Origin: an uncultured Clostridium sp.
GTDB taxonomy: Bacteria > Bacillota > Clostridia > TANB77 > CAG-508
Length of the DNA stretch: 49,560 nt
Assembly: GCA_948437895.1 (NCBI GenBank)
Contig: CAOJKK010000011.1
Span: 1 to 49,560, forward strand
Direction: 5' to 3'
Below, in pieces: positions 37,475 through 44,933 of this stretch. Every line of letters starts with the position of its first letter. The stretch's first letter is position 1. The translations under genes were made by a program, and so were the position numbers. The notes under the pieces were generated by a model, which was not told the DNA's origin, made no database searches, and was given only the letters and a program-made list of their open reading frames with translations.

Positions 37475-38723
37475 ATGGAAGATAATTATATTAAAGCAAA
37501 AGAAATATTAAATAAATACAAACAAGAACATATTATAGAATTTATAAATAAATCTGAAAAAGAAGTTAAAGACAAATTAATAGAGCAAGTTTTAAGAATC
37601 GACTTTGAAGAATTAAAGGAATTATATGATAAGACATTTGAAGATTTATATGTAGATTTAGAAGAATTACAACCAATTACAGGAGTTAATCCTGATAGAT
37701 TAGCTAAAGAAGAAATAGAAAAGTATATAAAAGTTGGAACAGAAATTATAAAAAGTAATAAATTTGCAGTTGCAACAATGGCAGGAGGCCAAGGAACAAG
37801 GCTTCGGGCATCCAAAAGCTAAAGGTACATATAAAATAGAATTTGAAGATGGCGGAAAATATTTATTTGAAATCATAGTAGATACTTTAAAAAGAGCAAG
37901 AGAAGAATATGGCGTGACTATACCATGGTATATAATGACAAGTAATGAAAACAATGAAGATACTACTAGCTTTTTAGAAGAAAACAATTATTTCGGATAC
38001 CCTAAAGAATATGTATATATATTTGAACAAGGAAAGCTTCCTTTATTAGATGAACAAGGAAAACTTTTAGTAGGAAAAGATGGAATAATAAAAGAAGCAT
38101 CTAATGGTAATGGAGGAATATTTAATTCTATGCTAAAAAAAGGTGCTATAGAGGACATGGACAAAAGAGGTATAGAATGGATATTTATAGGTTCTGTTGA
38201 TAATATCTTATTAAAAAATATAGATGTTTTATTGTTAGGTTTAACAGCAAGCAGAGGTAACCAAATAGGAACAAGAACTGTACTTAAAAGAAGTCCAGAT
38301 GAAAAAGTAGGAGTGCTTTGCAAACAAAATAATAGAGTAAAAGTAATAGAATATACAGAATTACCAGATGATATTGCAAGTATTACAGATGATAATGGTG
38401 AATTAGTATTTGGTGAATCACATATTATGTGTAATTTATTTAATATAAATGCAGTAAAAAGATCAAGTACTAAAGAACTAGAATATCATGTAGCCTTTAA
38501 GAAATCTAATTATTTAGATAAAGATGGAAATTTGATTGAACCAGATAAATCAAATGCATATAAGTTTGAACAATTTATATTTGATAGTTTTAAATTGTTT
38601 GATGACATTGCAATACTTAGGGGTAAAAGGGAAGAGGACTTTGCACCAGTTAAAAATATGGTAGGAGATGATAGTCCTGAGACTGCAAAAAAACTATATG
38701 AAAACTATTGGAAAAACAAGTAA
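37475..38723 (+). CDS. UDP-sugar pyrophosphorylase (UDPGP family), with +1 shift
   Basis: This nucleotidyltransferase makes UDP-GlcNAc or UDP-glucose from the sugar-1-phosphate and UTP, supplying cell-wall or surface polymers; 415 residues after the shift. The nucleotide-binding motif MAGGQGTRLGHPKAKGTY is formed only when CGG at codon 111 is skipped to give the Gly of TRLG. Further family segments are WYIMTSNENNEDT, VYIFEQGKLPLLDEQGKLL, GNGGIFNSM, FIGSVDNILLK and EYHVAFKKS. AGAAGGGA precedes the ATG at 37475. Without the shift the product stops six codons past CGG and lacks the catalytic domain. Confidence 0.92.
37805..37807 (+). other. CGG +1 recoding site 6 (UDPGP nucleotide-binding loop)
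   Basis: The context is CTT CGG GCA. The incoming frame ends at TAA 37820-37822. Skipping C37805 gives G-T-R-L-G-H-P-K-A-K-G, the invariant UTP-binding loop of this family. Confidence 0.95.
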
Positions 38724-38773
38724 TGTATGATATATTAATAAAGAAATAAATGTAAAATAGGAGGAGTTTTTGG

Positions 38774-40288
38774 ATGAGTAGCAGAGGTAGAAGATATGAT
38801 GAAAAGCCAAAACTAAATTTTAAAAAGGTTATAGGTGTAATTGTAGCATTAGCGGTTATAATTATGGTTATTATCTCAATTGTAAATATAGTAAAAAACA
38901 GTGGAAAGAAAATAGAAGTAAAAAACTATTCATATTATACAGCTTATGAAAATGGTAAATTTGGAGTAATAAATAACGAGGGAGAAACAGTAATACAAGC
39001 ATCATATGATGAAATGATAGCAATACCAAATAGCTCTAAGCCTATATTCATATGTACATACGATGTTAATGATTCAGATGGTACATATAAAACAAAAGCC
39101 ATTAATGAGAAAAACGAAGAAATATTAACTGGTTATGACAAAATAGAAGCAATAGACAATTTGGATTCTAAACAAAATGTTTGGTATGAAGATAATGTGT
39201 TAAGAGTAAGCAGAAATGGAAAATATGGAATAATAAATTTTGAGGGACAAGAGGTTTTACCTTGTGAATATGATCAAATAACAGCATTAAAAGGAGTAAC
39301 AAGCAACTTCTTAGTAAAGAAAGATGGAAAACTTGGATTAGTAAATGAAAAAGGTCAAACAATTATAAATACAGAATATAAAAATATCCTTACACTAAAA
39401 GAAGGATATAAGAGTGAATATGTAATTGTAAATGCAGAAAACAAATATGGTGTAATCAGCACAAGTGGAACAATCCTAATAGAACCAACATATGAAGGCG
39501 TAAAATATTTAGGTAGTTCAAATCTATTTGCAGTAAAACAAGATAATACTTGGAAACTTATGGATACAGAAGAAAAGAAAATTATAATAGATGGTGGATA
39601 TAAAGACATAGTAGAAGCTAAATCTGAAAATATAGTGGTAGTAAATAATGATGGAAAATATGGAGTAGTAAGTAAGGCAAATGAAGAAAAAATAAAACCA
39701 CAATATGAAGATTTAAAATATGCATTCTCAATTTATTACATTGCTAAAAAAGATGGAAAATACGGAGTAATCAATTTAGAAAATGAAGAAGTAATAAAAT
39801 TTGAATATCAAAATATGGTATATGTTGAAAATGGAGGATTTATACAAGCTGATAAAACAGATACAGAAACAGTTATATTTGATAACAACTTAGGACAAAA
39901 GGTTACTGGAATAGTATCAGAAGTAAATACAGATAAAGGATACATTAAAGTATATACAAACAATGAATATAAATACTATAACTTTAAGTTAGAAGAAAAG
40001 AATTCATCTGATTTATTAACAGCAAATACATTATTCCTAAGCAAAAAGGATGGAAAATATGGTTATGTAGATAAATCTGGAAAAGTAGTAGTAGATTATA
40101 TCTATGAAGATGGAACAGAACAAAACTCAAAAGGATTTGCAGCAGTTAAAAAAGATGGAGCTTGGGGAAGCATAAACAAAGTTGGAGCGATTTCTCAAGA
40201 TACAACAATTAATTTGGATAACAACATTTATATAGACTTTATAGGTACATGGCATTTAAGTAATAGCGGATTATATTATCAAAAGTAG
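38774..40288 (+). CDS. WG-repeat membrane-anchored protein
   Basis: The product is 504 residues with a basic N-terminus, one membrane helix (about 20-42) and an outside beta-propeller-like array of about nine WG/KWG repeats (NGKFGVINNEGETVI, NGKYGIINFEGQEVL, DGKLGLVNEKGQTII, and so on to DGAWGSINKVGAI). WG-repeat proteins are common on clostridial envelopes and mediate protein contacts; the partner is unknown. GGAGG precedes the ATG. Its TAG stop is the first triplet of a 31-base palindrome. Confidence 0.88.
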   Translation: MSSRGRRYDEKPKLNFKKVIGVIVALAVIIMVIISIVNIVKNSGKKIEVKNYSYYTAYENGKFGVINNEGETVIQASYDEMIAIPNSSKPIFICTYDVNDSDGTYKTKAINEKNEEILTGYDKIEAIDNLDSKQNVWYEDNVLRVSRNGKYGIINFEGQEVLPCEYDQITALKGVTSNFLVKKDGKLGLVNEKGQTIINTEYKNILTLKEGYKSEYVIVNAENKYGVISTSGTILIEPTYEGVKYLGSSNLFAVKQDNTWKLMDTEEKKIIIDGGYKDIVEAKSENIVVVNNDGKYGVVSKANEEKIKPQYEDLKYAFSIYYIAKKDGKYGVINLENEEVIKFEYQNMVYVENGGFIQADKTDTETVIFDNNLGQKVTGIVSEVNTDKGYIKVYTNNEYKYYNFKLEEKNSSDLLTANTLFLSKKDGKYGYVDKSGKVVVDYIYEDGTEQNSKGFAAVKKDGAWGSINKVGAISQDTTINLDNNIYIDFIGTWHLSNSGLYYQK

Positions 40289-40316
40289 ACAAAAGGGGTC
40301 AGACCCCTTTTGTCTA
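40286..40316. repeat. REP-like palindrome D (WG-repeat gene end)
   Basis: TAGACAAAAGGGGTC (40286-40300) and GACCCCTTTTGTCTA (40302-40316) are perfect 15-base arms around one A. The GGGGTCAGACCCC core matches the others, but the ends read TAGACA rather than TTCAAC. It includes the stop codon of the WG-repeat gene. Confidence 0.9.
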
Positions 40317-40342
40317 TATTTAAACTAAAGAGGAGATAAATA

Positions 40343-41599
40343 ATGGAACTAAAGGTAAAGTATCAATATACATATTTTATAAAACCTTTTTTAATCAAGG
40401 AAAATAAATATGAAAAATACTTGTTAAGTTTGTTGAATAATAGAAATTCTACATTAAAAGTATTTGAGAAGGAAAGAGATCTTAATTTGTATTCATATTT
40501 TATTCAAAATATAAGGGAATACTTCTTTCCAATGTTTTCATTTAATAGGGATAAAATAAATAATCTAGAAAGATTAGACAATAAAACCAAAGCAATAGTA
40601 CTATCTAAATTACATTGCAATATTTTTGAATATAATTTTGACACAAAAATACAAGGCAAAGTCGGTGATAGTGAAGGTATATTCTTCAATATTAATAAAA
40701 TGGAAATAATATGTTTTGACACAGGAGTATGTTTTTTAGTTATTAAAACTGATGTAGATAATAGTGAGAAGTTTTCAGATTTATTAAATTTCAACTATAG
40801 ATTTAAAGATATAAATTCAGATTTTACTAAATTGAGAGATTTCACAAATATAAAAATACAAACAGATAAATTTAGTAATATGACAGAGCTTTCTAACTTT
40901 ATAAATAGTGTAATTGGTGTAAATAACAATTCAATTGGACTTAAAGATGTAGATTTATATAACAAGAGATTTTTTGTATATACATATTCATGCATTGACC
41001 AAGACAATTGGAATACAGAAGAAGATTTTAAAAATATACAAAGCGATTTTTTGAGATATAGCAATGTTCTTTCTAGTAATGATACATTGGATTTTAATAT
41101 AGATGAATTTGATAGAAATATAGGGATAATAGAGCAGTTTAAATATTCAAGATTTGGATTTACAAAACAAAGTGCAAGCTTAATGACATCTAGTATAGAT
41201 ATTAATAATTATACAAAATTATTGTTTGATTATGAAAATGAATATTTATATACGTTAATAATAAGCCTATATCAGAGAATTTATCTAAAAAAACTGGAGA
41301 ATGAATTTAGAAGCAGAAAAGATATTAATAATATTAGAAGGAAATTTACAAAATTTACAAAAGAAATATGGTTAAAAGAAATCACAAACTCAGCAATAGG
41401 AACTATTTTTTATAACAAATGGAAAGAGGTTTTTGAACTTCAGGAACTTTATAATGAAATAAAAAACAAGTATGAAATTATATATAAAGAGCTTAATATT
41501 GAGAATAGCAGTAGAGTAAATAAGGTTATACTAATAACTTTAGTAATATCAATATTATTAAATATATTAAACTTAGCAACTTTAATAGCACTTAAATAG
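40343..41599 (+). CDS. Hypothetical protein with C-terminal membrane anchor
   Basis: The product has 418 residues and no recognised domain. It begins MELKVKYQYTYFIKPFLIK and is rich in Asn, Lys, Ile and Tyr. Residues about 300-380 form charged helices, and the last 24 (VILITLVISILLNILNLATL) a single membrane helix ending inside with two residues, so it is tail-anchored. The layout loosely recalls CorA-like or phage-defence tail-anchored proteins, without a motif to support either. GAGGAG precedes the ATG. acpS follows after 18 bases and may be cotranscribed. The composition is host-like. Confidence 0.65.
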   Translation: MELKVKYQYTYFIKPFLIKENKYEKYLLSLLNNRNSTLKVFEKERDLNLYSYFIQNIREYFFPMFSFNRDKINNLERLDNKTKAIVLSKLHCNIFEYNFDTKIQGKVGDSEGIFFNINKMEIICFDTGVCFLVIKTDVDNSEKFSDLLNFNYRFKDINSDFTKLRDFTNIKIQTDKFSNMTELSNFINSVIGVNNNSIGLKDVDLYNKRFFVYTYSCIDQDNWNTEEDFKNIQSDFLRYSNVLSSNDTLDFNIDEFDRNIGIIEQFKYSRFGFTKQSASLMTSSIDINNYTKLLFDYENEYLYTLIISLYQRIYLKKLENEFRSRKDINNIRRKFTKFTKEIWLKEITNSAIGTIFYNKWKEVFELQELYNEIKNKYEIIYKELNIENSSRVNKVILITLVISILLNILNLATLIALK

Positions 41600-41617
41600 A
41601 TAAATGTGGAGGAGAAC

Positions 41618-41995
41618 ATGAAAGTACTTTGCGGAACGGATATAATAGAGATAAGTAGGATAAAACAATCAATAGAGAGATCAGGAGTAACTTTTTTAAA
41701 TATGCTTTTTACACCTGATGAAATAGAATATTGTGAGAGTAAAAGAAATGCTAAATATTATCACTATGCTGGTAGATTTGCAGCTAAAGAAGCTATTTTT
41801 AAAGCAGTATCATCATTGCTAAAAAATAAATTTGATATATCTTGGCATAACGCACAAGTTATTAATGATGAAAATGGGAATCCTAAAATTGAGTTCTTAG
41901 ATATAAAATTTGATCAGATCAAGAATATAGATATTTCAATATCGCATTGTAAAGAGTATGCTGTTGCTACAGTAGTTGCAATGGTAGAAGAATAG
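41618..41995 (+). CDS. acpS: Holo-[acyl-carrier-protein] synthase
   Basis: This enzyme transfers 4'-phosphopantetheine from CoA to acyl carrier protein. The 125-residue product has the AcpS signatures GTDIIEISRI (residues 6-15), FTPDEIEYC, RFAAKEAIFKA and ISISHCKEYAVATVVA. GGAGGA precedes the ATG at 41618; the upstream in-frame GTG overlaps that site. tatD follows after eight bases. Confidence 0.95.
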   Translation: MKVLCGTDIIEISRIKQSIERSGVTFLNMLFTPDEIEYCESKRNAKYYHYAGRFAAKEAIFKAVSSLLKNKFDISWHNAQVINDENGNPKIEFLDIKFDQIKNIDISISHCKEYAVATVVAMVEE

Positions 41996-42003
41996 GGGTA
42001 GAA

Positions 42004-42774
42004 ATGGAGTTTTTTGATTCACATGCTCATTATAATGATGAGAGATTTGAAGAAAATAGAGATGAATTAATAAAAGAAATATATAATGAAGGCATTACTA
42101 AAATAATAAATGCTGGTTATAGTTTAGAGTCTTCTAAAAAAGCTATAGAGATAGCAAAACTTTACGATTTCATGTACACAATTGCTGGAATCTCGCCAAA
42201 TGATATAGAAGATTTTAAAGAAGAATACTTAAATCAAATAGAAGAATTAGCAAAGAATAAAAAAGTTGTTGCAATTGGTGAAATAGGCTTAGATTATCAT
42301 TGGAATACTGAAAACAAAGACTTGCAAAAACATGTATTTATTTCGCAAATTAAAATAGCAAACAAACTGAAACTTCCTATTGTTATTCATACGAGAGAAG
42401 CAATATATGATACATTAGACATATTAAAAAATAAAATAAAATGTGAAAAAAATGGAGTATTTCATTGCTGTCCATTAAATGTAGATTTAGTAAGAGAAGG
42501 ATTAAAATTGGGATTTTATATATCATTTGCAGGTCCTATAACTTTTAAAAATTCTAAAAATGCAGATGAAATAATAAAAATGGTACCATTAGATAGAATA
42601 CTTATAGAAACGGATTCTCCATATCTTAGTCCAGAACCATTAAGAGGTAAAAGAAATGATTCGAGAAATGTAAAATATATGGCGCAGAAAATAGCTGATG
42701 TAAAAGGGATATCTTTAGAAGAGGTGGCAAGAGAAACATATAATAATACTAAGAAAATTTTTGAAATAAAATAG
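42004..42774 (+). CDS. tatD: TatD family metal-dependent hydrolase
   Basis: This is a 256-residue TIM-barrel DNase/hydrolase. Metal-binding motifs are DSHAHYND (residues 5-12), GEIGLDYHW, VIHTREA, GVFHCC and ETDSPYLSP, followed by RNVKYMAQKIAD. The size and order are those of bacterial TatD proteins with nuclease activity. It is translationally close to acpS. Its stop codon lies within the bidirectional terminator shared with lemA. Confidence 0.95.
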   Translation: MEFFDSHAHYNDERFEENRDELIKEIYNEGITKIINAGYSLESSKKAIEIAKLYDFMYTIAGISPNDIEDFKEEYLNQIEELAKNKKVVAIGEIGLDYHWNTENKDLQKHVFISQIKIANKLKLPIVIHTREAIYDTLDILKNKIKCEKNGVFHCCPLNVDLVREGLKLGFYISFAGPITFKNSKNADEIIKMVPLDRILIETDSPYLSPEPLRGKRNDSRNVKYMAQKIADVKGISLEEVARETYNNTKKIFEIK

Positions 42775-42802
42775 GATTTTGGATGATTTTCCAAAATCCT
42801 AT
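42771..42802. terminator. Bidirectional terminator between tatD and lemA
   Basis: ATAGGATTTTGGA (42771-42783) and TCCAAAATCCTAT (42790-42802) are perfect arms; it includes the tatD stop. Confidence 0.88.
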
Positions 42803-42807
42803 TAATT

Positions 42808-43359
42808 TTATTTATTAAAATCAATTTTAACATTTTTTCTAGCTTCATCACTTTCAGCTTTGAATAAATCTTCAGCTTTAAATCCAAACATTGAAGCAAT
42901 TAAATTAGAAGGGAAAACTTCTAATTTTGTGTTATACACTGTAACACTATCATTATAGAATTGTCTTGAGAATGATATTTTGTTTTCTGTATTTTGTAAT
43001 TCTTGTTGTAATTCAGAAAAGTTTTGATTTGCTTTTAAATCTGGGTAATTTTCAGAAACTGCCATAATTGTTTTTAAAGCTCCTGAAAGTTGATTGTCAA
43101 GATCAGCTTTTTCTGCAACTGAACCAGCATTTGCCCAAGATGTTCTAAGTTCTGTAACTTTTGCTAAAACATCTTTCTCATGCTCCATATAACCTTTTAC
43201 TGTTTCTACTAAATTTGGAATTAAATCAAATCTCCTTTGTAATTGTACATCAATTTGACTCCATGAATTTTTTACTTTTTGTCTTAATCTAACTAAACTA
43301 TTATACATACTAATTATAGCTAAAACTAGTAGTACAATAATGATTAATGCTATCCACAT
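42808..43359 (-). CDS. lemA: LemA family protein
   Basis: The 183-residue product has an N-terminal membrane helix (residues 2-20) and a coiled-coil helical bundle with the LemA signature: YNSLVRLRQKVKNSWSQIDVQLQRRFDLIPNLVETVKGYMEHE, and later ENYPDLKANQNFSELQQEL and RQFYNDSVTVYNT. LemA proteins are membrane-anchored with unclear function. GGAGG precedes the start. Confidence 0.94.
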   Translation of the reverse strand: MWIALIIIVLLVLAIISMYNSLVRLRQKVKNSWSQIDVQLQRRFDLIPNLVETVKGYMEHEKDVLAKVTELRTSWANAGSVAEKADLDNQLSGALKTIMAVSENYPDLKANQNFSELQQELQNTENKISFSRQFYNDSVTVYNTKLEVFPSNLIASMFGFKAEDLFKAESDEARKNVKIDFNK

Positions 43360-43394
43360 ATTAATAACCTCCTATTTTATTATTTTACTTGTTC

Positions 43395-43423
43395 ATTATA
43401 TCACAGTGAAATTTTTATATCAA
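43395..43423 (-). promoter_or_regulatory. lemA promoter
   Basis: On the minus strand: TTGATA, 17 bases, TATAAT with an extended TGA. Confidence 0.75.
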
Positions 43424-43438
43424 TAATATTAATATAAG

Positions 43439-43496
43439 TTTTGGTACAAAAAATATAATTAGTAAAACATGGATAAATAGGCATATTTTGGTACAA
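43439..43496. repeat. Direct repeat pair upstream of the G5 gene
   Basis: TTTTGGTACAA occurs at 43439-43449 and again at 43486-43496, 47 bases apart, between the lemA and G5-gene promoters. A regulator binding site is possible. Confidence 0.45.
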
Positions 43497-43543
43497 GCAG
43501 CATATAATAAACTATAGGAATTTAGAAGAAAATACTCCCAAAT

Positions 43544-43572
43544 TTGACAAAAGTTTGAAAAAGGAGTATAAT
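43544..43572 (+). promoter_or_regulatory. Consensus promoter of the G5/transglycosylase gene
   Basis: TTGACA, 17 bases, TATAAT: a perfect sigma-A consensus about 28 bases before the ATG. Confidence 0.85.
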
Positions 43573-43599
43573 ATAAAAGATCGCTTGAAGGAGGGATTT

Positions 43600-44538
43600 A
43601 TGAATAAAGTAAAAAACGCATCTATATCTTACAGAAAAGTATTAGCAATAAGTGTAGTTTTTATATTAATTTTAGGAATATCAGTAATCGCAGGAAATAC
43701 AAAATTTAATAATGTAAAAATTAAATTTTCAAATAACCATGAGATTACAGTATTAACATCAAAAACAAAAGTATCTGAAATATTAGAAGAAAACCATATA
43801 ATGTTATCATCAGATGAGGTAGTAATGCCAAGTACTGAAGAAGAGATAACAGATACAAACACAATAATAATTACAAAAGTAGGAGAAGAACCTACAAAGA
43901 TAGCTGAGATATCAGAAGAAGAAGTAAATAATGACATTAAAGAAATTGCAAAAAATTATTCTAACATAGTAGAAGAAATTATTACAGTAGAAGAGGAAAT
44001 ACCTTTTGAAACAATAACAAAAGATGTTTCTAATGGAAGCGATACAACAAACAGAGTAATACAAGCAGGAAAAAATGGAATTAAAGAAGTAACTTATAAA
44101 GTTAAATATAAAGACAATGTTGAAATTGAAAGAATTGAATTATCATCTAAAGTAATTAAAGAACCTGTAAACAAAATAGTTCAAATTCAAACAAAAGTAA
44201 CATATAGGAGCGCAGGAAGAGCTAGAAGTGGATCTGCTTTAGAATACCAACAATATGCAGCAACAGTATGTCGTTCTTATGGTTGGTCAGAAACAGACAT
44301 TGATTGTTTAATTAGTTTATGGAATAAAGAAAGTGGATGGAATCCATATGCATATAATGCATCATCAGGAGCATATGGTATACCACAAGCATTGCCAGGA
44401 TCTAAAATGGCATCAAAAGGATCTGATTATCTAACAAATTATCAAACACAAATAAATTGGGGATTAAGTTATATTAGTTCTAGATATGGTAATCCACAAA
44501 ATGCATGGAATCATTCTCAAAATAAAGGATGGTATTAA
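43600..44538 (+). CDS. G5-domain, transglycosylase-like cell-wall protein
   Basis: The product is 312 residues: signal anchor (about 13-32), a DUF348-like segment (NHEITVLTSKTKVSEIL), a G5 domain (EEEIPFETITKDVSNGSDT...GKNGIKEVTYKVKYKDNVEI, about 135-200) and a C-terminal lysozyme-like domain (DIDCLISLWNKESGWNPYAYNAS...GAYGIPQALPGSKM), with Glu in NKESGWN as the likely catalytic residue. This matches YabE/Rpf-like secreted muralytic enzymes. The ATG at 43600 follows GGAGG. Expression should be strong from the consensus promoter. Confidence 0.9.
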   Translation: MNKVKNASISYRKVLAISVVFILILGISVIAGNTKFNNVKIKFSNNHEITVLTSKTKVSEILEENHIMLSSDEVVMPSTEEEITDTNTIIITKVGEEPTKIAEISEEEVNNDIKEIAKNYSNIVEEIITVEEEIPFETITKDVSNGSDTTNRVIQAGKNGIKEVTYKVKYKDNVEIERIELSSKVIKEPVNKIVQIQTKVTYRSAGRARSGSALEYQQYAATVCRSYGWSETDIDCLISLWNKESGWNPYAYNASSGAYGIPQALPGSKMASKGSDYLTNYQTQINWGLSYISSRYGNPQNAWNHSQNKGWY

Positions 44539-44586
44539 GACATATTTAATATATAAAAACTATTAATTAGAATGTATTTACAAATA

Positions 44587-44615
44587 TTGACATATAATAA
44601 AATGTAAGTTATAAT
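44587..44615 (+). promoter_or_regulatory. Consensus promoter of the antitoxin-like RNA
   Basis: TTGACA, 17 bases, TATAAT: perfect consensus, reading toward the terminator at 44657 with no ORF between. Confidence 0.8.
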
Positions 44616-44635
44616 AAAAATATCTTAAGTAGTAA

Positions 44636-44653
44636 AGTTATACATTATGTACT
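44636..44653. repeat. Direct repeat, antitoxin copy
   Basis: AGTTATACATTATGTACT; the partner AGTTATACATATATGTAACT lies at 44757-44776 over the small ORF's start codon. A second short repeat TAAGTAGTA occurs at 44626-44634 and 44809-44817. Confidence 0.7.
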
Positions 44654-44656
44654 ATA

Positions 44657-44689
44657 AAAAAGACTAGGAGTGCAGATCCTAGTCTTTTT
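44657..44689. terminator. Shared bidirectional terminator of the toxin-antitoxin-like locus
   Basis: AAAAAGACTAGGA (44657-44669) and TCCTAGTCTTTTT (44677-44689) are perfect arms with T runs in both directions, between two convergent transcripts. Confidence 0.88.
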
Positions 44690-44694
44690 CCTGT

Positions 44695-44766
44695 TTAGTC
44701 TTTATCAAATTTACTTAATATTAAATAAATTACGTATAAAGCTAAAAGTTTCGTGCAGTTATACAT
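44695..44766 (-). CDS. Small hydrophobic toxin-like peptide (23 residues)
   Basis: The product is 23 residues: a short polar start (MYNCTK), a hydrophobic stretch LLALYVIYLILS long enough to enter a membrane, and a charged tail KFDKD. The start codon lies 12 bases after AGGAGG in a purine run (AGGGAGGAGG). A consensus promoter lies upstream (44813-44841) and the terminator begins about six bases past the stop. Size, layout and the antisense transcript resemble par/Fst-type type I toxins, although the sequence itself is not recognised. The spacing of the ribosome binding site is a little long. It was located by its signals, not by similarity. Confidence 0.6.
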   Translation of the reverse strand: MYNCTKLLALYVIYLILSKFDKD

Positions 44767-44776
44767 ATATGTAACT
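44757..44776. repeat. Direct repeat, toxin copy over the start codon
   Basis: AGTTATACATATATGTAACT on the plus strand covers the toxin start codon (44764-44766) and is nearly self-complementary. The matching copy in the antitoxin-like RNA is at 44636-44653. Confidence 0.7.
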
Positions 44777-44812
44777 AACCTCCTCCCTGCCACTAAGCAA
44801 GTAGGCATAAGT

Positions 44813-44841
44813 AGTATAAAATACAGGAGAAAAAATGTCAA
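44813..44841 (-). promoter_or_regulatory. Promoter of the toxin-like gene
   Basis: On the minus strand: TTGACA, 17 bases, TATACT; transcription would start near 44806. Confidence 0.8.
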
Positions 44842-44874
44842 TATTTACCAGATTAAAATTAGAATTTTAAGAAC

Positions 44875-44903
44875 TTGTAAAACGACCATATATATGATAT
44901 AAA
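44875..44903 (+). promoter_or_regulatory. Promoter of the flippase gene
   Basis: TTGTAA, 17 bases, TATAAA with an extended TGA. Confidence 0.6.
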
Positions 44904-44933
44904 TAAACTATTAATTAATAAAAGGAAGGTTTT

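Larger units (their letters stand above)
44621..44692 (+). ncRNA. Putative antitoxin RNA (RNA II-like)
   Basis: A predicted transcript of about 70 bases from the promoter at 44587 to the terminator at 44657-44689. It contains AGTTATACATTATGTACT (44636-44653), a near copy of the plus-strand sequence over the toxin start codon (44757-44776), and can therefore pair with the toxin mRNA there. It also shares the terminator stem with that mRNA. The start and end are inferred. Confidence 0.6.
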
